31,882 nucleotides of DNA from Bdellovibrionaceae bacterium UBA2316 (GTDB lineage Bacteria > Bdellovibrionota > Bdellovibrionia > Bdellovibrionales > Bdellovibrionaceae): the NCBI GenBank assembly GCA_002345205.1, contig DDVI01000024.1:1-31882 (forward strand), given 5' to 3'. Below are positions 25,556-31,882 of the stretch, one piece after another (positions within the stretch are counted from its first letter, which is position 1; every line of letters begins with the position of its first letter). The translations under genes and the position numbers were made by a program. A model generated the notes under the pieces. It was not told the DNA's origin. It saw only the letters and a program-made list of their open reading frames with translations, and made no database searches.

Positions 25556-25705
25556 GTGATCTATGTTAAATTTACAGGAACTAAGCTCAAAAATGTTCCC
25601 ATAATAGCCGCTACGGCAAAACACTGGCCAACGAAATTTACGCAATATCAACTAGCTAGAGCCGATACACTGTCATATGAAATTTTTCGTCTGTGTAATT
25701 TTTAG
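25556..25705 (+). CDS. Possible 49-residue small protein
   Basis: A GTG at 25556 has a good ribosome site (AAAGGG, 5 bases upstream) and a sigma-70-like promoter 20 bp before it. It opens 49 codons beginning MIYVKFTGTKLKNVP and ending IFRLCNF, with the TAG at 25703-25705, just before the converging PDZ gene. It is basic, has no signal peptide and no known family. The expression signals are better than the protein sequence, so this is tentative. Confidence 0.3.
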   Translation: MIYVKFTGTKLKNVPIIAATAKHWPTKFTQYQLARADTLSYEIFRLCNF

Positions 25706-25710
25706 GGGCC

Positions 25711-26214
25711 TTAGTTAACCTTTATTTCTAAAACTCCGGTTTCAGTTCCGCGAATAATTTTAAATTTAAAAGTATTCGCCGATTTCAGAGTCGCATACAA
25801 ATTTACTGCACTTTCTGCGGAATCTATGAGGTCTTCGTTGAGTTGAAGTATAATATCTTCATTTTGGAACCCAAATTTTGTCCAAAAGCTGTCGTGTTGA
25901 ATATCAGAAATTTTAATTCCTTCGATCGTTTCACCATCTTCTGCTTTTTGTGGAATTACATGCGCACTCATCATCACTTTAGTTAAATCGGAAAATTCAT
26001 CATCAAGTGCAGCCCGAGTGATCGTTATCGAATTAAAAACTTTTAAATTTTTTGAAGGCAACGGCGCTGATGTTTCAGCAGTAGAAACTGTGATATCGGA
26101 TTGACCAGTTTTTTCTTCGTAGAATTTTTTATAAGCGAAATATGCTCCCGTGCCTAAACACACCGCAATCGCGGCTATCAAAGGGATATCAATAAATCGT
26201 TTCTTTTTTTCCAC
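25711..26214 (-). CDS. Membrane-anchored PDZ protein, GspC-like
   Basis: 167 residues. A Lys/Arg-rich N-terminus is followed by one membrane segment (about 12-27), a flexible linker, and a C-terminal PDZ domain (about 95-167; IEGIKISDIQHDSFWTKFG, then NEDIILQLN). This is the order of GspC from type II secretion, but the usual homology region is short and no other gsp gene is nearby. It may be a lone PDZ adaptor. The start is GTG at 26214 with AAGGAG 7 bases before it. A terminator separates it from icd upstream, so it probably has its own promoter. Confidence 0.75.
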   Translation of the reverse strand: MEKKKRFIDIPLIAAIAVCLGTGAYFAYKKFYEEKTGQSDITVSTAETSAPLPSKNLKVFNSITITRAALDDEFSDLTKVMMSAHVIPQKAEDGETIEGIKISDIQHDSFWTKFGFQNEDIILQLNEDLIDSAESAVNLYATLKSANTFKFKIIRGTETGVLEIKVN

Positions 26215-26247
26215 CGGAATACTCCTTAGTCATTTGATAGCACAAAT

Positions 26248-26277
26248 AAAAAAAGGGACGTTTTCACGTCCCTTTTT
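26248..26277. terminator. Bidirectional-looking terminator after icd
   Basis: GGGACG (26255-26260) and CGTCCC (26267-26272) pair around TTTTCA, flanked by A7 on the left and T5 on the right, so both strands end in T-runs. It lies 14 bases past the icd stop and should end icd transcription. Confidence 0.85.
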
Positions 26278-26290
26278 AGATCAGTTCATA

Positions 26291-27517
26291 TTACATATTC
26301 AAGGCTTTAGCCAAATTCTTGTCAATTGCTTCCAAGAACGGCTCTGTATTTAAATACTTATCTGCTGGAACCTTATCACCGTAAATACATACAGCTAAAT
26401 CCTTTGTCATCAATCCAGATTCTACTGTTTCGATACAAACTTTTTCTAAAGTATTTGCAAACTTGATTAGGTCTTGATTGTTATCTAATTTTCCACGATG
26501 AGCTAAGCCACGAGTCCATGCAAAGATAGACGCAATTGGATTAGTTGAAGTTGGTTTTCCTTGTTGATGCTGACGATAGTGACGAGTCACTGTTCCATGA
26601 GCGGCTTCGGATTCCATAGTTTTTCCATCCGGAGTGATTAACACTGAAGTCATTAAACCAAGCGAACCAAAACCTTGCGCAACTGTATCCGACTGAACGT
26701 CACCGTCGTAATTCTTGCACGCCCATACGTATCCGCCTTCCCATTTCATCGCGCTGGCAACCATGTCATCGATTAAGCGATGTTCATATGTGATACCCGC
26801 AGCTTCGAAGTCTTTTTTGAAATCTTTTTCGTAGATTTCTTGGAAGATGTCTTTGAAACGACCATCATATTTTTTCATGATTGTGTTTTTAGACGAGAAA
26901 TATAGAGGCCATTTTTTACCAAGAGCCATATTAAAGCATGAGCGAGCAAAACCACGAATGGATTCATCCGTATTGTACATTGCCATCGCAACGCCATCAC
27001 CTTTGAAAGTGTATACTTCGTGAGATTGTTTTTCACCGCCTTCTGGTTCGAAAGTGATTGTCAGTTTACCTTTGCCTTTGATTACTAAATCAGTAGCGCG
27101 ATATTGATCGCCGAACGCGTGACGACCAATCACGATAGGCTTTGTCCACCCTGGAACTAAACGCGGGATATTTTTCATCAAGATTGGTTCACGGAAAACC
27201 GTACCATCAAGAATGTTACGGATTGTGCCGTTTGGCGATTTCCACATTTGTTTTAAATTGAATTCTTTTACACGAGCTTCATCCGGTGTAATAGTCGCGC
27301 ATTTAATACCAACATTGTATTTTTTGATCGCTTCAGCAGCATCAACAGTAACTTGATCGTTAGTTTTATCACGGTACTCCATGCCCAAATCGAAATATTT
27401 AATATCGATTTCTAAATAAGGAGTTATCAATTTGTTCTTAATAAATGACCAGATAATGCGGGTCATTTCATCGCCGTCTAACTCAACAACAGGATTCGCT
27501 ACTTTGATTTTTTTCAT
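26291..27517 (-). CDS. icd: NADP-dependent isocitrate dehydrogenase, eukaryote-like type II
   Basis: 408 residues. It oxidises isocitrate to 2-oxoglutarate in the TCA cycle, making NADPH. The sequence is of the type II (eukaryotic/homodimeric) group: VELDGDEMTRIIW at the start, KSPNGTIRN, the long NYDGDVQSDTVAQGFGSLG block, and NPIASIFAWTRGL-HRGKLD. I start it at ATG 27517, with GAGGT 5 bases upstream and the family's usual N-terminus. Extending the frame to 27673 would add 52 unlike residues. It is monocistronic, divergent from a small secreted protein gene, and followed by a strong terminator. Confidence 0.97.
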   Translation of the reverse strand: MKKIKVANPVVELDGDEMTRIIWSFIKNKLITPYLEIDIKYFDLGMEYRDKTNDQVTVDAAEAIKKYNVGIKCATITPDEARVKEFNLKQMWKSPNGTIRNILDGTVFREPILMKNIPRLVPGWTKPIVIGRHAFGDQYRATDLVIKGKGKLTITFEPEGGEKQSHEVYTFKGDGVAMAMYNTDESIRGFARSCFNMALGKKWPLYFSSKNTIMKKYDGRFKDIFQEIYEKDFKKDFEAAGITYEHRLIDDMVASAMKWEGGYVWACKNYDGDVQSDTVAQGFGSLGLMTSVLITPDGKTMESEAAHGTVTRHYRQHQQGKPTSTNPIASIFAWTRGLAHRGKLDNNQDLIKFANTLEKVCIETVESGLMTKDLAVCIYGDKVPADKYLNTEPFLEAIDKNLAKALNM

Positions 27518-27703
27518 TTTTACCTCTATGGGACAAAATAGAATAAAAACCCTGTAAGGAAAAGCAGATCTCTTGAAGAAATGCCATTTGTCTAAACCGC
27601 GTCGAAACCGAAACCAAAATCTGACCTTGGCTCCAGACCTAAGTGTTGTGTATCTGCAACGATTACTGCCCAAAACAGGCGTTTACACCTAGGATGAGTG
27701 CAT

Positions 27704-28219
27704 ATGAAAAACACGTTACTTTTAATTACGACGCTTTTTTTAGGTTCCATAGCCCTAGCTAACAAAATCACCGAAAAAAATTGGCAGAAAAGTCCCGAAG
27801 TTATTGAGGTTCGCAAAATATACGAAGCTAACCAAAAACTGAAAAAAGGATGGAAAAAGCAGGATAAAGTTTGGAATTACTGCGAACCCTATGTGGACAC
27901 TCAGCGCATTCTAATCACGGACAAAAAAGGTATTGCCAGAATTTATAGTAATTCGGGTGGTTCTGATGATTCCAGCGTGAACTGGGAATCCCATTATGAT
28001 GAAAATGGAAAACTGCATTTTGTATTTATCACGGGCGGTGCCGCAAATGGAAGCAAGCTAGAACATCGAATTTATTTTCGAGCTAATGGGGATCGTTTTT
28101 GGGAATTTCAAAAGTATGTTGAAGGCCCCGGTTACACATTTCCCAATCCATGGCCACAAGATCAGCTAACAACAGACGCGATTGCCGCGTTCACCGCCGT
28201 GCACCCGTGTGCTAAATAA
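27704..28219 (+). CDS. Small secreted protein of unknown function
   Basis: 171 residues from ATG 27704 (AGGATGAG upstream); a GTG two codons earlier is possible but less likely. The Sec signal MKNTLLLITTLFLGSIALA is cut near residue 19. The mature part is Trp/Tyr-rich (KKGWKKQDKVWNYC, GDRFWEFQKYVEGPG) with two cysteines (near 60 and 169) that could pair. No family is recognised. It is divergent from icd with 186 bp between the starts, and ends 1 bp from the converging srkA stop. Confidence 0.75.
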   Translation: MKNTLLLITTLFLGSIALANKITEKNWQKSPEVIEVRKIYEANQKLKKGWKKQDKVWNYCEPYVDTQRILITDKKGIARIYSNSGGSDDSSVNWESHYDENGKLHFVFITGGAANGSKLEHRIYFRANGDRFWEFQKYVEGPGYTFPNPWPQDQLTTDAIAAFTAVHPCAK

Positions 28220-28220
28220 G

Positions 28221-29165
28221 CTATAAACTCCACGCAATTTTTTCTAAGGCTTCGACTTCTTCGGCCCAATACGAAAAGTTGCCAAAATCTGGAAACAGTT
28301 TTGGAAATGACGGATCTTCCCAGCGTTTAGCGATCCATCCCGCGTACATAATAATTCTTAGGCCACGCAAAGCTTCGATCCAATCCAATTGGTGAAACGG
28401 AAACTCGCGAAACATTTGATAGCCTTCAATGAAGGCGTCTTTTTCATCAGCCAGAGTTTCGTCATTGTAACTTAATAACATCCAGAAATCTTGAACAGCG
28501 GGTCCGTTACAGAAATCATCAAAGTCCACCAAGAAATAACTTTCCTGCATTTGCAGGATATTGCCTTTATGAGCATCGCCATGAATACGAATAAATTCCG
28601 ACGGATCAAATCGATCATCAATAAAATTTAAGATATCTTCTGCGACAGAAAAGTAGCGACTTTTCAGTTCAGGAACTACCCAGTTTTCAAGATGAGTTAG
28701 CGTTGCCCAGCCGCCGTAATAGCTAGTATCCATGTAAGGACGATTGGGCGCTTTTGCTTTTGCACCGACGTTGTGCACGCGGGCAAACAACTGACCGATA
28801 CGATTTAAATCCCCGAGGCTCAATTCCTGTGGCATGCGTCCGCGAAATTTGGGAAAGAACGCGACAGAAATCCCATTTGAGTCGATGAGCGTCGAATTAT
28901 TTTGAAGCTTAATTGGATTTAACGATGGGATTTCCGCTTCGTTGAGTTCTTTTAGGAAACCATGTTCTTCCAAAATAGCATCAGGGGTCCAGCGTTCTGG
29001 ACGATAAAACTTGGCGATAATGTTTTCTGAACCTTCAAGCTGAATATCAAATACGCGATTTTCATAAGAATTTAACTGCGTAAATAGCCCCGTAGGCTGA
29101 AAACCTGCATTTTCACAGGTTTTTAAGACGGATTCAGGATCTAGGTTAAAGAACGAAGAAATCAT
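28221..29165 (-). CDS. srkA: Stress response kinase A (YihE/SrkA family)
   Basis: 314 residues. SrkA is a soluble aminoglycoside-phosphotransferase-fold Ser/Thr protein kinase that protects stressed cells in E. coli. Family signatures: AKFYRPERWT (51-60, with ATP-binding Lys52), then EEHGF, HGDAHKGN (195-202, catalytic Asp197 and Asn202) and VDFDD (213-217, metal Asp214/216). The family's usual length is about 325. It has no signal peptide. It is divergent from the metallopeptidase gene with 45 bp between starts; no strong ribosome site is visible. Confidence 0.92.
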   Translation of the reverse strand: MISSFFNLDPESVLKTCENAGFQPTGLFTQLNSYENRVFDIQLEGSENIIAKFYRPERWTPDAILEEHGFLKELNEAEIPSLNPIKLQNNSTLIDSNGISVAFFPKFRGRMPQELSLGDLNRIGQLFARVHNVGAKAKAPNRPYMDTSYYGGWATLTHLENWVVPELKSRYFSVAEDILNFIDDRFDPSEFIRIHGDAHKGNILQMQESYFLVDFDDFCNGPAVQDFWMLLSYNDETLADEKDAFIEGYQMFREFPFHQLDWIEALRGLRIIMYAGWIAKRWEDPSFPKLFPDFGNFSYWAEEVEALEKIAWSL

Positions 29166-29210
29166 ATTTTCATTTACAATTAAACGCCGAGTTTGTCATG
29201 ATGTTTAGCT

Positions 29211-29951
29211 ATGGAATGGATGGATTTTGAAAATAATCAGGTGCAAATTCAGCGCAAGATGCGCCGTAAAAGCCTGTCTATCTATTTATCACCACAAAAA
29301 CCTATCATCGTGCGCACGGGTTTGATGACGCCCAAAAAAATCATTTATGAATTTTTATTGTCTAAAAAAGATTGGATTTTAAAAAATCTAGAAAAGTTCA
29401 AAGAATTGGATGAAAAATTTCCGCAGCGCCGTTTATTAGAAAAAGAAATTTTTCCATTTCTGGGAAAAAATCTGCATTTAAAAGTCAGCATAACGCCAAA
29501 TAAGAAATTATTCATATCTAGAACTGACGCGAATATTTTATTGCATGTGCCGATGAATGAATGGAGCGCCCTCAGCCGCGCGCAAGACTATTCTGAACAT
29601 CACGAAGTATTACGACAGTTTTATAAACGCGAATCAATTACGCATTTAACAGAACGCGTGCACGTTTTATCAAAAGAAATGAATTTGATTCCATCAAAAT
29701 TAAGCTTCCGTGAACCCAAGGGCCGCTGGGGCAGCTGCTCATCAAAAGGTTCGATCAATTTAAATTGGCGCCTAATTTTGTTTAAACCCGAAGTTGTTGA
29801 TTACGTCATTATTCACGAGCTTTGCCATTTACAACATTTGAATCACTCAAATGCCTTTTGGTCGTTAGTTGAAAAGCACTGCCCCAACTATCAAACCAGC
29901 GAACACGAACTCAAACACAACCAAATGTTGACGCAGTTTTTAGATAGATAG
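29211..29951 (+). CDS. YgjP-like (DUF45) zinc metallopeptidase-fold protein
   Basis: 246 residues. The family hallmark is complete: GRWGSC at 171-176, then HELCH (zinc His202, Glu203, His206) and a third ligand in the following LNHSNAFW (His212 region). This family is annotated as metal-dependent hydrolases, with the E. coli member YgjP proposed to hydrolyse UTP. The true substrate here is unknown. It has no signal peptide. The start may be ATG 29211 or 29220. Its last 12 bases overlap the end of the converging small secreted protein gene. Confidence 0.88.
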   Translation: MEWMDFENNQVQIQRKMRRKSLSIYLSPQKPIIVRTGLMTPKKIIYEFLLSKKDWILKNLEKFKELDEKFPQRRLLEKEIFPFLGKNLHLKVSITPNKKLFISRTDANILLHVPMNEWSALSRAQDYSEHHEVLRQFYKRESITHLTERVHVLSKEMNLIPSKLSFREPKGRWGSCSSKGSINLNWRLILFKPEVVDYVIIHELCHLQHLNHSNAFWSLVEKHCPNYQTSEHELKHNQMLTQFLDR

Positions 29952-30320
29952 ATTTTTGAGTATTATTCCAGAATCAGAAGTCTTTTGGACAGCGCCATCG
30001 ATTTCATCACCTGCTTCTTTGCTGCAATGACCGTCTTCCGTAGTGCCAACTTCGATGCCATGCTGGGCGATTTCTTGAAGCTCTAGCTTACATAATTTAG
30101 CATTAGATTTTTTGATTTCCTCATCGCTGAAGGTCCTAAAGTACGAATCTTTTTGTCCCAGTATACTCATATCCAAAAACGCTTTACATGATTTCTTGGA
30201 TGGATCTAGCTGAACGGATTTAATTACACGAGTGACTTGAGCTTCGCTTACACATGTTTGTACAGCCAAACCAGGAACGCTAGCGGCTGTAAATAAGGCG
30301 ATAACTAAATACATCTTCAT
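29940..30320 (-). CDS. Small secreted cysteine-containing protein
   Basis: 126 residues. The signal peptide MKMYLVIALFTAASVPGLAVQ is cut near residue 20. The mature part has four cysteines (near 23, 45, 77 and 99) and is helix-rich and charged, as in small disulfide-bonded periplasmic proteins. No family is recognised. Its stop overlaps the converging metallopeptidase gene by 12 bp. It shares upstream words GTTAATTGCG and ATACCGA with the secreted-protein gene at 12937-13398, suggesting common control. Confidence 0.65.
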   Translation of the reverse strand: MKMYLVIALFTAASVPGLAVQTCVSEAQVTRVIKSVQLDPSKKSCKAFLDMSILGQKDSYFRTFSDEEIKKSNAKLCKLELQEIAQHGIEVGTTEDGHCSKEAGDEIDGAVQKTSDSGIILKNLSI

Positions 30321-30337
30321 GCAAACCTCTTGATAAA

Positions 30338-30360
30338 GTTAATTGCGAATCTGATACCGA
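30338..30360 (-). promoter_or_regulatory. Second copy of the shared upstream element
   Basis: GTTAATTGCG (30338-30347) and ATACCGA (30354-30360) lie just upstream of the secreted-protein gene starting at 30320, matching the pair at 13419-13463. Confidence 0.25.
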
Positions 30361-30455
30361 GTTCGTAGTCTTAAAAAGCCATTAAATCGATTTGGCCCAG
30401 GCAAAAGGAGCCCCTATCTGACAGGTGTTCGAAATAAAGACACCCTGGTCTGCAG

Positions 30456-30507
30456 AAAAAGGACTTCTTTAATTATGGTAGGCGGGAAAACCTAATTGGC
30501 GAAGTCC
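30456..30507 (-). terminator. Terminator after the 30520 lipoprotein gene
   Basis: On the minus strand GGACTTC (30507-30501) and GAAGTCC (30467-30461) pair, with inner AATTAGG/CCT pairing, followed by TTTTT (30460-30456). A second smaller hairpin, CAGGTGT with ACACCCTG (about 30422-30448), lies just beyond. It should end transcription of the lipoprotein gene. Confidence 0.6.
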
Positions 30508-30519
30508 AGATTTAAAAAA

Positions 30520-31830
30520 TTACTTCATATATTTGATATTAAAATTCTTTATTGTTTCTGTTTTGTTAGATTCAATATCCAGCGTTGTGGCTTTACCCAT
30601 ATCTGAGGGAAATAACGAAAATAAATAGTCTCCAGCCATCTCTACAGTCGCCTTGTCATCAATTGTAGTGTCAATAATACTTAACAAGTCATTCAGTCTG
30701 ATGCGAGTAAATGATCGGCCTTGGAAGAAATCGTTATTGTACGCATTGTACAAATCATATTCTTTTACCACATTGGCTTTCGTAACGTTCCACTGTCCTT
30801 TGCGCAGATCTAAATGTGAATTTAAAATGTAGTTAAAGTTTTTCGTCTGTATTTTTGTTTTCAACGTTCCATTTTCAACATAATACATTCTGCGTTCTAC
30901 ATTTCCATTCATTGTCGAATAGAAATCGTAACTCTTTCTAAATATAATGTGTGGATCTTTAATTTTAGAATACTTTTCAACAACCCAATCATCTGTAGGG
31001 AGGGACGATATCGATTTTGTTGTTAAATCCATTAAACTAATTTTTCCACTTGAACGAATCATAACTAAATTTGGTGAGCCTGGTATAGGGGCTACCCAGC
31101 TCATTTCAGTTAACGTCACCGGTGTTTTGTCGGCGGCATCATATATTAATGCTTTTTGAATATTCGTATCCGCAATTGTTTTTTCAATATCAACCGCGAC
31201 TACGTAGTCTGTTACAGTTCCAGTCGCAGGATCTGCATTGCCACGAATCGACAATACTAATTTTCCATTTCCAGCGATATCGCCCGCCTGAATAGTTCCC
31301 AGGGTGTCTACCACTGGGCCCGATATAAATTGTTTTACCAGTTTTCCTTGCTGATCAATTTTATAAATCAAAACAGATTGATGAGAATCATAAACAACCA
31401 GGTAGCCTTGTTTCCCATCATAACTTGCGCTGATCGGTGTACCCACAAATTTAGAGCTGGTCTTATTTGTGTCACCCGATAGCATCTGAACCGTCACATG
31501 ACGGCGACTCATATCGATGAAGTAATTCGAGCCGCTATTGTAGATCAAGAAGTGATCTTCTTCGGGCTGTTCAACATCAAACAATCCCAAGTGCTGGGAT
31601 GTTTCTAAATCGAAGTGATGAATTTTACGAATGGTTTTGTCAAACACGACGACTTTATCAGAATCATCATCCGTAGTGGACTGCAGTTTTGAATTCTTAC
31701 TTAACGGGATGCCGATCAAGTTTTCAGCTTTGTAATCTGGCACTATATTGCCAGCGCCAGGATAACAGGCTGACAGAATAGTTGCTGTAGCTGCGGCTAA
31801 GATAAGTTTTGTTATTTGATTAAAAGCCAT
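30520..31830 (-). CDS. Lipoprotein with probable beta-propeller fold
   Basis: 436 residues. The lipoprotein signal ends in the lipobox LSAC (Cys22). The mature part repeats short strand blocks of about 40-50 residues (KVVVFDKTIRKIHHFDLET, YLVVYDSHQSVLIYKID, VVAVDIEKT, ISLMDLTTKSISSLP), as in beta-propellers of the PQQ or WD type. No catalytic motif is visible. Its ATG lies inside the end of the upstream gene (11-bp overlap) and has GGAG 7 bases before it. The upstream gene appears to encode an outer-membrane barrel, so the two may form an envelope complex. Confidence 0.8.
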   Translation of the reverse strand: MAFNQITKLILAAATATILSACYPGAGNIVPDYKAENLIGIPLSKNSKLQSTTDDDSDKVVVFDKTIRKIHHFDLETSQHLGLFDVEQPEEDHFLIYNSGSNYFIDMSRRHVTVQMLSGDTNKTSSKFVGTPISASYDGKQGYLVVYDSHQSVLIYKIDQQGKLVKQFISGPVVDTLGTIQAGDIAGNGKLVLSIRGNADPATGTVTDYVVAVDIEKTIADTNIQKALIYDAADKTPVTLTEMSWVAPIPGSPNLVMIRSSGKISLMDLTTKSISSLPTDDWVVEKYSKIKDPHIIFRKSYDFYSTMNGNVERRMYYVENGTLKTKIQTKNFNYILNSHLDLRKGQWNVTKANVVKEYDLYNAYNNDFFQGRSFTRIRLNDLLSIIDTTIDDKATVEMAGDYLFSLFPSDMGKATTLDIESNKTETIKNFNIKYMK

Positions 31831-31882
31831 AAGCAGCTCCTAGAAAAAATGTCGGTCCGTTATTAATCAGGCCGCAGCATAG
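31820..31882 (-). CDS. C-terminal end of a probable outer-membrane beta-barrel protein (partial)
   Basis: Only one minus-strand frame is open to the window edge. It ends GPTFFLGAAYGF at the TAA at 31822-31820. A last strand of alternating residues with a terminal Phe is the signal used by the BAM machinery for barrel insertion. The stop lies inside the lipoprotein gene's first codons, so the two are coupled. Only 20 residues are visible. Confidence 0.5.
   Translation of the reverse strand, partial: LCCGLINNGPTFFLGAAYGF

Noticed and set aside
27518..27673. 52-residue N-terminal extension of the isocitrate dehydrogenase frame
   Set aside because: The ATG at 27517 has a good ribosome site and the family's N-terminus; the extension is Arg/Phe-rich and unlike any IDH.
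1..31882. tRNA, CRISPR array, insertion sequence or prophage
   Set aside because: Gaps are short and I saw no cloverleaf, regular spacer repeats, transposase or integrase.

Overview
This 31.9 kb chromosomal window is AT-rich (estimated by eye at about 40% G+C, not computed). It is densely packed and has many exported proteins and lipoproteins. The gene set fits a low-GC member of the Bdellovibrionota (Bdellovibrio/Pseudobdellovibrio-like): an MglA-type GTPase inside a dnaX-ybaB-recR cluster, a eukaryote-like type II isocitrate dehydrogenase, many secreted serine proteases and lipoproteins, and a FliA-like promoter. This placement is inference from gene content; I could not run a search.

Left part (1-6.7 kb): a large lipoprotein with Ig-like domains; a lipoprotein with ELWxTDGT repeats whose frame is broken once just after the leader; a ThiL/PurM-fold enzyme; a lipoprotein translationally coupled to a protein of unknown function; and a PilZ-like protein. 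Next (6.9-12 kb) is a tight minus-strand run dnaX-ybaB-recR-mglA-nadA-phosphopantetheinyl transferase, with the 4.5S/SRP RNA gene just upstream. Then come a secreted trypsin-like protease with a small secreted partner, and an exported MsrA with a small secreted partner.

The most unusual region is 14.8-19.4 kb. A membrane histidine kinase with two C-terminal receiver domains is divergent from a three-gene plus-strand set: a 65-residue peptide with a hydrophobic leader and a Ser/Gly-rich tail, an OppA-like (SBP family 5) periplasmic peptide-binding protein, and a short standalone YcaO protein. The last two genes overlap by an ATGA or slightly more. There is no transporter permease, no E1-like partner and no dehydrogenase nearby. 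The 75 bp between the divergent starts, plus the kinase start, carry three copies of TTGTAAAT. My reading, as inference, is an undescribed peptide-modification and peptide-sensing system: YcaO modifies the small peptide, and the binding protein and kinase sense it.

Right part (19.6-31.9 kb): a second secreted trypsin-like protease and a TIP30-like Rossmann protein; a sigma-28-type promoter in front of a secreted low-complexity protein and a membrane class III nucleotide cyclase with a helical C-terminal extension; a membrane-anchored PDZ protein; icd; a small secreted protein; the kinase SrkA; a YgjP-like metallopeptidase; a small secreted protein; a lipoprotein; and, at the edge, the last 20 residues of a probable outer-membrane barrel. 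I saw no tRNA, CRISPR array, insertion sequence or prophage.
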